Shown here piece by piece: positions 20,483-29,498 of a DNA stretch of 64,000 nucleotides. The stretch spans positions 496,001 through 560,000 of the forward strand of contig CP048717.1 of NCBI GenBank assembly GCA_022641835.1, in the 5' to 3' direction. The notes under the pieces are model-generated. The model ran no database searches and was not told where the DNA came from. It saw only the letters and a list, made by a program, of their open reading frames with translations. Every line of letters starts with the position of its first letter. Positions within the stretch are counted from its first letter, which is position 1. Source of the DNA: Petasospora fabianii. Taxonomy: Eukaryota > Ascomycota > Saccharomycetes > Phaffomycetales > Wickerhamomycetaceae. Made by a program: the position numbers and the translations under genes.

Positions 20483-21457
20483 ATGAGCACTCATCATACA
20501 TATCACAAGTCCAGTGATGGCAAGACCAAGAAACCATTGAGATTAATCGTTGGTACATCCCCAAAGACCTCGGTTTTTGAGAAACAGTTGGGCCTCATCA
20601 ACAGTTCTGGAGGAAACTATTACTTCACCACGCAAAAGTCGCCAAAAAGACGGATTGGGTGCTACAATCCACCATCACCGGGCTCATCCATCAGCGAAAG
20701 TTCCAATAGATGGAGTCTCGAGAAGGGCCATCATTTCTACGACTCGAAGCTGTTTCGGTCTCAGGACACTACAATGTTCGTTGACGTTGTCCCAGATCAA
20801 GAAATTCGAGTTAAAATCCCACTTCACAGAGTCAGAAGCACTTATAAGGGTCTTTCTAACTTTTTCTGTTCATTGACTACGAGTGATTTGGACTGGTTTG
20901 CAGATTGCATTTCTTATATTACTGCTGGTGGATTTGCTGTTCTTGGAGATAACATTCTCCTGACGAACAAGGAGGCTTTCATGATCATGGTCCCTATTGT
21001 TTTGGTTTCAATCTTGAAAATTTCGATGAAGGAGGAATCAAATGTGATGCACGGGCACTTGGTTGAGGATATCGTCTCCCAAAGATACGTATCCTATGAG
21101 TCTCAGAAAGTGGTTATTCAAGCCGTTGCGTTTTTGAAAGTATTAATGCTTCTGCTCTTCATCAAGATTACAGCAGTCTTGAAGCATCAGATAGATCCCA
21201 AATCCAAACCTGAGACTGCTGTATTAGGTTTAATGGGGGTTTTGATTATTGGAATTATAATCAGCTTGTTCCAGAACTGCACTTCTGCCCTGCGCATGGT
21301 TAGTGTTAATATGATCGAGGGGAAAGTCAATTCGGGGTCAACCACACCTACTGAGTATGTAAACATCCAGAAGAACTGTAACAGAAAAAAGGATGAGCCT
21401 GGATCACCTTTGTATGAGGATTACTGCATCTTAAACACTCCAGAGAGTTTGAAGTGA
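20483..21457 (+). CDS. Unrecognised multi-pass membrane protein
   Basis: A 324-residue protein that I do not recognise. The first 130 residues are hydrophilic, basic and Ser-rich without a signal peptide. Hydrophobic segments follow at about 137-160 (weak), 165-181, 210-233 and 246-264, then a charged tail of about 50 residues. Composition and codon use look like a real gene: a long uninterrupted ATG-started frame filling the gap between KEX1 and the next gene, with normal flanks. The topology, with cytosolic N- and C-termini, would suit an ER or nuclear-envelope protein, but this is only a guess. No function is proposed. Confidence 0.8.
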   Translation: MSTHHTYHKSSDGKTKKPLRLIVGTSPKTSVFEKQLGLINSSGGNYYFTTQKSPKRRIGCYNPPSPGSSISESSNRWSLEKGHHFYDSKLFRSQDTTMFVDVVPDQEIRVKIPLHRVRSTYKGLSNFFCSLTTSDLDWFADCISYITAGGFAVLGDNILLTNKEAFMIMVPIVLVSILKISMKEESNVMHGHLVEDIVSQRYVSYESQKVVIQAVAFLKVLMLLLFIKITAVLKHQIDPKSKPETAVLGLMGVLIIGIIISLFQNCTSALRMVSVNMIEGKVNSGSTTPTEYVNIQKNCNRKKDEPGSPLYEDYCILNTPESLK

Positions 21458-21764
21458 TGGGTGTATGCTGATGTAAATAGTGACGTAAATGGTCACACTG
21501 TGACATCATGCTCTTTTCTGATTTTGGACTGTAGAAGATGTATATTGGGGGGTTTTTTTTTTGATAAGTTATAGCGCTGTTGCTGTGAGTATTGTAGATG
21601 ATGTACATCTCTGCATGTCAGGCAACGACCCAATAAGCCATAAGAAATCGTTAAAAGTTTCAATAAATAGATAAATTAGTCAAATAAATATCTCAAAACA
21701 TAAGTGTACCCGTTTATCATAATATCGTATTCCAAGTAATCGGCGCTAGTTCCACATATTCACT
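21458..21764. other. Convergent intergenic region
   Basis: AT-rich 3' flanks of the unknown membrane protein gene and the small mitochondrial-type gene, with a T-run near 21552. Nothing else seen. Confidence 0.5.
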
Positions 21765-22052
21765 TTAAGAAGTTGGCTCTTGGATGATCTGTTCAGCCTC
21801 CTGGACTCTTGCTCGGGAGAGCTTTGCCTGTCTGCGCATCTTTGCCTCCGGTGTAAGTTCAAGCGGTTGCATCTCTCTAAATTGGACTTGTACTTTCTTA
21901 TGCTTGGGCGTTCCGTCGGCGTTGAGCTCTGGAGGTGTATATTTGATGAGTTGATAGTCCTTTGTCATGTAATACGTGACTGATCCTCCGATGAGTAGCC
22001 CGATCGTTCCGGCAACGACTCGGCCAAATGTGCTTGGTGCTGGTGCTGGCAT
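21765..22052 (-). CDS. Small single-pass, probably mitochondrial, protein
   Basis: A 95-residue protein not recognised by name. It opens MPAPAPSTFGRVVAG and has one short Gly-rich hydrophobic segment (about 12-28, GTIGLLIGGSVTYY), followed by a hydrophilic, basic helix-prone tail (LTPEAKMRRQAKLSRARVQEAEQII). This layout resembles small inner-membrane assembly factors of mitochondria such as cytochrome oxidase biogenesis proteins, but no specific family is claimed. Length, ATG start and position in a divergent pair with the following gene support a real gene. Confidence 0.65.
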   Translation of the reverse strand: MPAPAPSTFGRVVAGTIGLLIGGSVTYYMTKDYQLIKYTPPELNADGTPKHKKVQVQFREMQPLELTPEAKMRRQAKLSRARVQEAEQIIQEPTS

Positions 22053-22481
22053 GTCTGATTTGTCCTCTGTTTGAAATCTTGGTAAGAATAAGACGTATGG
22101 ATCTCAGAGTTGACTCTGAAGTGAATCAGTGATGAAGTACAAGTGGCGACATTGACTTGTCGGGGCAACCCTTGTGACCCGCGCGTTGCCCCGCGTTTCG
22201 CATTTCGCGCTCAAGAATTAAAAAAAAAAAAAAGATTGAGATTATTTTCGGCGTGGGGCAACACATTATCGGCGCTGTTTCCTCTTTCGGTCGAGAGGGA
22301 TCTTCTTGAGTTTCCCCGGGAGATATAAAAGGGTGGAGAAGCGCAGTGATTGATGATATGAGTCAGTCTTTCGGTATCAATTGATGAAAAAGGTGCTTGG
22401 TCCAGGTACTTAAGACACATTAACAACACGGACAGATAGGTACCAACCCGTCAATAAGCATAAGCTTGCATTACAATCATA
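22053..22481. other. Divergent promoter region
   Basis: Shared by the small mitochondrial-type gene and the gamma-glutamyltransferase-like gene. It contains three copies of GGGGCAAC (22162-22169; minus strand 22185-22192; 22255-22262), the first two forming arms CGGGGCAAC/GTTGCCCCG, an A-run near 22220, and TATAAAAG at 22324-22331. Confidence 0.6.
22324..22331 (+). promoter_or_regulatory. TATA-like element of GGT-like gene
   Basis: TATAAAAG about 150 bp before the ATG at 22482. Confidence 0.4.
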
Positions 22482-24287
22482 ATGTCCTCCACTCCGTTCT
22501 CCAAGTTCCCCTCTCGCAGATCTACTGTATACTCCACCAAGGGTGTCGTTGCCTCGACACAACCTCTTGCTAATACCGCTGCTCTCAAGATCCTTGAGCA
22601 AGGTGGAAATGCAATTGATGCTGCTGTGGCAATGTCTGCTGCCCTATGTGTCACTGAGACCGGATCTACCGATATCGGTGGTGATGCATTCATCTTATTC
22701 TATGATAACAAGACTAAAAAGGTTAAGGGTCTAAATGGTTGTGGACGCTCCGCAAAGAATGTGTCTGTTGATCTCATCAAGGAGAAATTCGCCAATCATA
22801 TCCAGAATAATAGATTGAAGGAAACCTCAGTGCTGACTGTTAATGTTCCTGGTGCCATTGCTGCCTGGTACGATGCCGTTGAAGAATGGGGGTCCGGCAA
22901 AGTCACTTTTGAACAGATCTTGAAACCAGCCATTGATCTTGCCGAGAATGGTTATCCAATCTCCGAGATTAGTGCTCGCTTATATCAGGAGAATGTCAAG
23001 ACTTTAGTTGAAGCGAATGAAATCAGTGGTGACAAGTTCTTAAAGGAACAAGTTTCCGTGTTTTTGCCAAATGAAGGATTCACTGCTCCAAAGAAAGGTC
23101 AGTTTATGCAAAACAAAAGAGTTGCAGAGACATTAAGGGCCATTGGTAAGAATGGTAAGAAAGCTTTCTATGAAGGTGAGATTGCTGATTCTATCATTGG
23201 CGAGATTGAAAAGCGTGGTGGTGTTTTGACTAAAGAGGATTTGGCCTCTCATACTTCGTCATTCGTTGATCCAATCTCGTATGACCTTCTCGGTAAGAAA
23301 CTTTGGGAGATCCCACCAAACAGTTCTGGTATCATCGCATTACTCGCTGTGGGTCTCTTAAAGTCGTTGGATGAGTCCGGTGTCGCCAAGCTCGCCGACC
23401 TCAAACATAACTCTGCTGAGTACCTTCATTTGATCATCGAGGTTCTCAAGCTCAGTTTCAAAGACAGTGAAGAGTACGTCTTTGATCATGACCATATCTT
23501 ACAAAAGTATGGGATGAATCACAAGGATGATCTTGTGAAGCTTCTTCACTCTTCCTATTTCAATGAGCGTTCCAAAGTCTATTCTCCTACCAGTGTTCTC
23601 GACAACAAGGAGCTCCAATGTGGTCAACTTCCAAACGAGCTTTTCCAATCTGATACCGTCTACTTCACTGTCTCGGACTCTGAGGGGAACGCTGCCTCCT
23701 TTATCAACTCCGTCTTCCATAACTTTGGGTCTAACATCCTTGTTGAAGATCGTGGATTCTTCCTCCAAAACCGTGGCCTGAATTTCTCACTCGATCCAGA
23801 GAGTAAGAACCACATTGAAGGTGGTAAGAGACCATACCATACCATCATCCCAGGAATGATCACCACTCCAACGACCGATGGCGAGGAATTGTACGCTTCC
23901 TATGGTATCCAAGGTGGTTTCAACCAGCCACAGGCACAAGTTCAAGTCTATCTCAATATGATTCTCTTTGGACTCGATCCACAAGAGGCACTCGATGCTC
24001 CAAGAATTTCTCTCGCTCCTCATCCAGAGTATAAGTCTGCTGATTCCGGAAAGGGTTCTCATGGTCCAGTGTCAACCCCAGTGACGCTTGTGAACATTGA
24101 GACTGGGATTGACCCAGAAGTTGTTAAGAAGCTCGAGGAAATGGGTCATGTTGTCAAAGTGGTTGACGGAACAGCTAGAAAAGTATTTGGGAGAGGTCAG
24201 ATCATCAGAAAGGAACCAGGTGAACGCTTGGTATACTCTGCTGGTTCGGATCAGCGTGGTGACGGTGCTGCTGCTCCATTCTTCTAA
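22482..24287 (+). CDS. Gamma-glutamyltransferase family protein without signal peptide (YwrD-like)
   Basis: A 601-residue Ntn-hydrolase of the gamma-glutamyltranspeptidase family. Family landmarks are the N-terminal AALKILEQGGNAIDAAVAM, TGSTDIGGDAF, a VNVPGAIAAW segment and the autoprocessing site: Thr392 in FQSDTVYFTVSD is the expected nucleophile and new N-terminus of the small subunit, followed by GNAASFINSVF. GGKRPYHTIIPGM and YGIQGGFNQPQAQVQV are typical of the small subunit. Unlike the vacuolar Ecm38 type there is no signal peptide or membrane anchor, and the sequence looks closer to the bacterial YwrD type, so a cytosolic place is likely. It may hydrolyse glutathione or other gamma-glutamyl compounds; the exact substrate is unknown. 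Confidence 0.9.
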   Translation: MSSTPFSKFPSRRSTVYSTKGVVASTQPLANTAALKILEQGGNAIDAAVAMSAALCVTETGSTDIGGDAFILFYDNKTKKVKGLNGCGRSAKNVSVDLIKEKFANHIQNNRLKETSVLTVNVPGAIAAWYDAVEEWGSGKVTFEQILKPAIDLAENGYPISEISARLYQENVKTLVEANEISGDKFLKEQVSVFLPNEGFTAPKKGQFMQNKRVAETLRAIGKNGKKAFYEGEIADSIIGEIEKRGGVLTKEDLASHTSSFVDPISYDLLGKKLWEIPPNSSGIIALLAVGLLKSLDESGVAKLADLKHNSAEYLHLIIEVLKLSFKDSEEYVFDHDHILQKYGMNHKDDLVKLLHSSYFNERSKVYSPTSVLDNKELQCGQLPNELFQSDTVYFTVSDSEGNAASFINSVFHNFGSNILVEDRGFFLQNRGLNFSLDPESKNHIEGGKRPYHTIIPGMITTPTTDGEELYASYGIQGGFNQPQAQVQVYLNMILFGLDPQEALDAPRISLAPHPEYKSADSGKGSHGPVSTPVTLVNIETGIDPEVVKKLEEMGHVVKVVDGTARKVFGRGQIIRKEPGERLVYSAGSDQRGDGAAAPFF

Positions 24288-24575
24288 AAATATCAATGAC
24301 TGGTTCGTTGATTTGTACGATACACATTACCTTTCTTAGTTTTTCCGTGTAGAATACTTGAGATCTGGTGAATCTGCAATGAGATGACACTTCCGAGAGC
24401 GAGATGTTATCTCCGCTTAAAAAGGATAGACCCATGTTAGGGCTCTCCACCCTCACTTAACGTCCTGTGCTGTAATAGGACTGAAATCCCACTTTTAAAC
24501 AATTGAACACCCGGTTAGATGCTCCTTGAGTCCAAGTAGCAGCTAAATTCACTGTGGATGTAATACTGCACAGCG

Positions 24576-26069
24576 ATGGCACAGGACATTAAGCTTTATG
24601 CGTTAGCCCCGAACGCCAACTTTGACAAGTCCAAGAACGACGTTGACATCACCGATGGCCAAACACACATTGAGGTGACGCCTGTGGGTATTTCCTCTAC
24701 TTTGCAAAAGCCTGAGAAAGTAGCACAGAGTACGGTATCACTCCATAACCAATTACGTACTACAAATAGCGAGGATAGGGAACATCAGATAGTAACATCG
24801 ACTCTTTCCGCAGATGATAACTCGTCAGAGGCAGAGCTTGACTTCCCGGAAGGTGGGATGCAGGCCAACCTCGTTGTCTTTGGCTCCTTCTGTGGTCTTT
24901 TAATTGGATTTGGGCTTTTGAACACCATCGGTGTGATTCAGGCATACGTGAGACAGAACATCTTAGAAGATGCAACAGAGACACAGGTTGGTTGGGTCTT
25001 TAGTGTCTTTCTCTTCTTTGCCTTTGGTGGGGGTATCTACGCGGGGCCAATTTTTGACTTCACGGGGGCAAGATTTCCTATGTACGTGGGTAGTGTACTT
25101 ATATTTGCCGGATTGATTGCGACGGCTAGTTGTACTACTGTGTGGCAGTTTGTGTTAGCATTTGGGTGTGTTGTGGGTATCGGTAACAGTTTTGTCATGA
25201 ATTGTTGTATCTCAGTGGTGTCACATTACTTCTTGAAGAGAAGGGCAACTGCATTAGGTGTATGCTCCACGGCCGGTAGTATTGGTGGTGTTGTGTGGCC
25301 ATTGATGCTCAGATCGCTATATCCAAAGATAGGATACGTCTGGACGATGCGTATCATCGCCTTTATGAGTGCTGCATTGCTCGCTGTGGCATGTATATTT
25401 GTCAAGCATCGAATCACAAAGAAGTTGGACGAGGGTCACAAAAAGATTGATATCTTGAAGGAGTCGCTAATGATTAGACCGCTGTTGACTGACCCAGTAA
25501 CGTTCTGTCTTAGCGTTGCCATTATTCTTTCAGAATTCTGCCTCGTTATCGGCGCCACATACCTATCCTCGTATACACTGGCACAGGGATACTCGGAGTC
25601 TAATGCCTTCTTGGTGGCTATAGCTTCCAACTGCGTTGGCATAGCTGGCCGTTACATTCCAAATCGCATTGCTGATCGGTATGGGAACATCAACGTGATG
25701 GTTGTATGCATTGCAGCATGCTCGATATTGGTGCTTGGACTATGGCTTCCCTACGGCCACTCATTGGGACACATGTTTGCCTTTGCATGTCTGTTTGGAT
25801 TCTTCTCCGCTTCTACATACTCACTGACCCCCGTTTGTACGGGCCAGATCAGCAAAACGGAGGATTTTGGCAAAAGATATGGCACAGTGTACTTCCTTGT
25901 GGGCATTGGCAACTTGGTATCGCTTCCAGTGGGTGGTGCTCTTATCGGGTCGTCCAAGAGTGGGTGGGATCACATGGTGATCTTTGTTGGCAGCGTGGAG
26001 GCCGTATCCTTGTGCTTTTGGGTGGCTACAAGGTACTTACTGGTCGGTACAAAGATTGTAAGGGTTTGA
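24576..26069 (+). CDS. MCH-type monocarboxylate transporter homologue, copy 1
   Basis: A 497-residue major-facilitator protein of the fungal monocarboxylate transporter-homologue group (MCH, most like Mch4). A 90-residue hydrophilic N-terminus is followed by the family entry motif DFPEGGMQANLVVFGSF and about twelve membrane segments. RATALGVCSTAGSIGG (loop after TM4) and GQISKTEDFGKRYGTVYF (late loop) are characteristic. In S. cerevisiae the MCH proteins do not transport monocarboxylates and the substrates of most are unknown (Mch5 carries riboflavin), so no substrate is given. The following gene is a paralogue in the same orientation; the pair starts with the same MAQDIKLY peptide. Confidence 0.9.
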   Translation: MAQDIKLYALAPNANFDKSKNDVDITDGQTHIEVTPVGISSTLQKPEKVAQSTVSLHNQLRTTNSEDREHQIVTSTLSADDNSSEAELDFPEGGMQANLVVFGSFCGLLIGFGLLNTIGVIQAYVRQNILEDATETQVGWVFSVFLFFAFGGGIYAGPIFDFTGARFPMYVGSVLIFAGLIATASCTTVWQFVLAFGCVVGIGNSFVMNCCISVVSHYFLKRRATALGVCSTAGSIGGVVWPLMLRSLYPKIGYVWTMRIIAFMSAALLAVACIFVKHRITKKLDEGHKKIDILKESLMIRPLLTDPVTFCLSVAIILSEFCLVIGATYLSSYTLAQGYSESNAFLVAIASNCVGIAGRYIPNRIADRYGNINVMVVCIAACSILVLGLWLPYGHSLGHMFAFACLFGFFSASTYSLTPVCTGQISKTEDFGKRYGTVYFLVGIGNLVSLPVGGALIGSSKSGWDHMVIFVGSVEAVSLCFWVATRYLLVGTKIVRV

Positions 26070-26415
26070 TGTGTAGTTACAGCACTAAGTTTACATGCTG
26101 CTCAGTCACTTGAGGTATTAAATCTCATTTCTAAAAGCACACACACGTGCCCTGTTGCGGAAATAGACACTTTTTTGCCCGTCATGCTTGACCGATAACC
26201 AAAAATATACATAGTGAGTGTGGAGATGGATTCTTAAAGTTGACATGAGTAAAATATTCCTATCGGGATTTAGCGGGATTGGGTTCCCGCACATTTTATT
26301 AATGAGGGAACGAGTCGAAGGCTTAGAGCAAAGCAGAAGCGAGCGAAGTTTTACCTTCCACCACTCTGCTTCTTGACTCCTTCAGTACTCCATAGGCTTC
26401 TACAATCAACATATT
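26070..26415. other. Intergenic between the two MCH-type genes
   Basis: About 350 bp; 3' flank of copy 1 and promoter of copy 2. No further feature recognised. Confidence 0.5.
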
Positions 26416-27969
26416 ATGGCCCAAGACATCAAGCTCTACCCACTCACGGCAGATGTCTCCGATACGCTTGGTGCATCCAAGTCCAAGTTCAAGTCCAAGG
26501 CTGACCTCGACCTCGATCGCAACCAGCTGAACCGCGACCTTGACGAGACGAGTCACAACGCTGAAGCCACCTTTGGCCACTCAACAACGCTGAGGAAGCC
26601 TCAAAGGGCTCAGCATGTGGTCTCCATAAAAGAAGGCCAAGACTCTTGTTCTCTGCACGAGGTCCTTCCATCGCCACCACCAGAGCCTCTTGATGACGAG
26701 GAGAGCAGTGGATTCGCACGCTCTCCGGACGAGGACCTCGAGTTCCCTGAGGGAGGAGCAGAGGCATATCTTGTCGTGTTTGGTTCTTTCAGTGCCCTAA
26801 CTGTGACATTTGGACTCATGAATACGATAGGTGTGATCCAGGCCTATGTCAGTGAACACATCCTCCAGAGCGCAACGGAGACACAAGTCGGTTGGATCTA
26901 CAGTGTCTTCTTTTTCTTCGCCTTTGGTGGTGGAATTTATGCTGGTCCGATCTTTGACTTCAACGGTGCTCGTATCCCAATGTTTGTGGGCAGTGTATTA
27001 ATTGTGGCTGGTCTGCTTGCCTCCGCAAACTCAAAGACCGTGTGGCAGTTTGTCTTGTCCTTTGGTGTGGTTGTCGGAATTGGCGAGAGTTTTTTGATGA
27101 ACTGCTGCATTTCATGTGTCTCACACTACTTTCTTAAGAGGAGAGCCACGGCTTTGGGTGTTTGCTCAATTTCTGGAAGTCTCGGAGGTGTCGCTTGGCC
27201 ATTGATGCTCAGAGCTCTTTTCCCAAAGATCGGATACGTCTGGACTATCAGAATCCTAGCATTCATTAGTGCTGTCTTGCTAGGCATTGGATGTGTCTTT
27301 GTGAAGCACAGAATCACTAAGAAACTGGATGAAGGTCACAAGAAGATTGATATCGTCAAGAACTCATTCGTGGTTAAAGATTTGGCCACAGATAAGGTGT
27401 TCTTTTGTCTCACCGTTGCCATCATCATGTCTGAGTTCTGCCTCATCATGGCACTTACATACATGTCATCTTACACGATTGCTCAGGGATACTCAGAATC
27501 CAATGCCTTCTTGGTAACGATTGCCTGTAACTGCGTCGGTATTGCGGGCCGTTACCTGCCAAACCATGCTGCTGATCGGTATGGTAACATGAATGTGATG
27601 ATTGTATGCGCCACCATGTGCACCATCCTCATCCTTGTTATCTGGCTTCCGTTTGGAGAGGACCTGAAATGTATGTTTGCTTTTGCATGCCTTTTTGGTT
27701 TCTTCTCCAGCTCCACACTGTCGCTTACACCAGTATGCTGCGGACAGATCAGTAAGACAGAGGATTTCGGTAAGAGATACGGCACAGTGTACTTCCTCGT
27801 TGGGTTTGGTAATTTGATTGCACTTCCAATTGGTGGTGCTATTATTGGAAGTAGTTCCTCGGGATGGAACCACATGATAATATTCACTGGTGTCGTGGAG
27901 GCTGTTAGTGCGATATTCTGGGTGTTGACAAGATACTATATCGCGGGAACCCGTATGGTAAAGGTGTAA
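26416..27969 (+). CDS. MCH-type monocarboxylate transporter homologue, copy 2
   Basis: A 517-residue paralogue of the gene just upstream. Both share the MAQDIKLY start, the LEFPEGG/LDFPEGG entry motif, HRITKKLDEGHKKIDI in the central loop, QGYSESNAFLV and ISKTEDFGKRYGTVYFLVG. The N-terminal cytosolic segment is longer and has diverged most (about 110 residues, Lys/Asp-rich with a PSPPPEPLDDEE stretch), as usual where membrane segments are constrained and tails are not. Twelve membrane segments are expected. The tandem arrangement with one orientation indicates local duplication; divergence is substantial, so it is not recent. Confidence 0.9.
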   Translation: MAQDIKLYPLTADVSDTLGASKSKFKSKADLDLDRNQLNRDLDETSHNAEATFGHSTTLRKPQRAQHVVSIKEGQDSCSLHEVLPSPPPEPLDDEESSGFARSPDEDLEFPEGGAEAYLVVFGSFSALTVTFGLMNTIGVIQAYVSEHILQSATETQVGWIYSVFFFFAFGGGIYAGPIFDFNGARIPMFVGSVLIVAGLLASANSKTVWQFVLSFGVVVGIGESFLMNCCISCVSHYFLKRRATALGVCSISGSLGGVAWPLMLRALFPKIGYVWTIRILAFISAVLLGIGCVFVKHRITKKLDEGHKKIDIVKNSFVVKDLATDKVFFCLTVAIIMSEFCLIMALTYMSSYTIAQGYSESNAFLVTIACNCVGIAGRYLPNHAADRYGNMNVMIVCATMCTILILVIWLPFGEDLKCMFAFACLFGFFSSSTLSLTPVCCGQISKTEDFGKRYGTVYFLVGFGNLIALPIGGAIIGSSSSGWNHMIIFTGVVEAVSAIFWVLTRYYIAGTRMVKV

Positions 27970-28273
27970 TGCGTGTACTACCCAGCTATGGCAACGTTAC
28001 AATGATTAACTGGCGAAGAAATAATGAATAAATAATTACAATACTCATTGACTACCGTTTATGCTATGTTTGACAACACTGTACTAACGAAGCGTGGATG
28101 CCATAAGACACAGTCCTGGACATCCGAACCTGAGGGCGCATCCCCTTATTACGCCGCTGAGCAGTAAGCCCTCTTAAAGCCAATAAGTCGTACAGGACTC
28201 TCTAAAAAAGAACATAGACCCCTTAAAAGTGTCAAACCACAATAATTAAAAAGCAAAAAAAAATAAAGTGGAA
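27970..28273. other. Intergenic downstream of MCH copy 2
   Basis: AT-rich; its right end carries the T-run (minus strand, about 28254-28264) expected for RNA polymerase III termination of the tRNA gene. Confidence 0.5.
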
Positions 28274-28360
28274 CTCCCCATAGGGGGCTCGAACCCCTGA
28301 CATTTCGGTTTCCTGTTAGATCGTAAAAGCCGAACGCTCTACCGACTGAGCTAACAGGGA
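28274..28360 (-). tRNA. tRNA-Lys (anticodon UUU) with intron
   Basis: Complete cloverleaf on the minus strand. The acceptor TCCCTGT pairs with ATGGGGA (two G-T pairs), followed by discriminator G. The D arm is GCTCAGTCGGTAGAGC. The anticodon stem TTCGG/CCGAA encloses loop CTTTTA-A with anticodon TTT, interrupted after position 37 by a 14-nt intron. The T arm is AGGGGTTCGAGCCCCCT. It closely matches S. cerevisiae tRNA-Lys(UUU), which also has an intron there. The coordinates include the intron; the mature length is 73. Confidence 0.97.
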
Positions 28361-29498
28361 CGAGTTCCATGCGACATTTAACAACTTAGACTCCAGTCAG
28401 GCAGCATAGGTAAGGGCACGCATACAACCATAGTTTATTTGGGGCACATACCAGCTAGTTTTACTCACCTAGTAAAGGGATCTCACGGATGATAACTGGT
28501 ATTATGGAATGGGCCTCTGCACCCTTTGTATCGCGTCGAGCCGGCCAAGTTGCAACCATTTCCGACCAAGTTTAATGCGCGTTCTTGAGAGATCGGCAAA
28601 CAGACTACAGCGGACGCCCAAACATCCCTGAAGAACAGAAAGGCATGTTACATCTTCTTCCTGCCTTACCCTCTAGTGTGCCTTTTGACCGATTGGCGAC
28701 CCCAACACTGGTTTTCATTCCTCCCCTCACTCGATCTGTTGTGATCGAGGTAAAAAGCGCCAAAGACAACGCTGATGTCAGACACACATAATTTAATGAG
28801 CCAGCAACAAGGTGAATATGAGCATTTAGAGTATTCCCCTTTTGCTACTGGCTCAAGATGTAGTTATTAATCTGACTCCAAGGTGTTTTCCGACCTTGTC
28901 TGTCCAATACACATCCGTTTTTGTCGCCTTTGGCCCTGGACGCAAATCAAACGCGGCCCCTGCAGCGCAAACGACATTCCCAGGTACCGCGTTGTACTGC
29001 TTTTTGGGGTTCAAGCCGTGTAGTTTTTCCAGAAAAAACAAGATGGGGGTATTCACCACAAAATCAGCATTCAGATGATGCTAGTTTTGGTATTGAAGAG
29101 TACTGAAATCTCACTATATCTGTCACCATACTCTGCCATCTCACCATTTTCGATCCGCATCTCGACGCGTAACCAGCATAGAGATGCAGATCTTCCTTCC
29201 CAAAGGAGGTGACCCGTGTCTCGAACGAGAAGTTGTGGCAGATCCCATCAGCTCCTTCTCCACCGGGGAACATTCCGCAAAAACCTGGAGGAAGAAAGCA
29301 TCAACAACCTTACCAGGTCTTCCTGGCTTGCTCTCCAACCCACCTTCCGTCTTTCAAGCTCATCAATTCCTCATCTCAACAGCACACTCACACTCGTTCT
29401 TCTCTTTCGTGTTTGTTGCAGACTCACCGTGTACCTCACCCCAGTCCTTCCTTTCAAGACCCCAAACAAACACCAAACAACTTCTCCTTTGATGGAAT
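28361..29498. other. Intergenic upstream of the yapsin-like gene
   Basis: About 1.1 kb. Small open frames at 28585-28791 and 29184-29569 have no homology, and the latter probably lie in the pyrimidine-rich leader of the next gene. No RNA gene or mobile element recognised. Confidence 0.5.
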
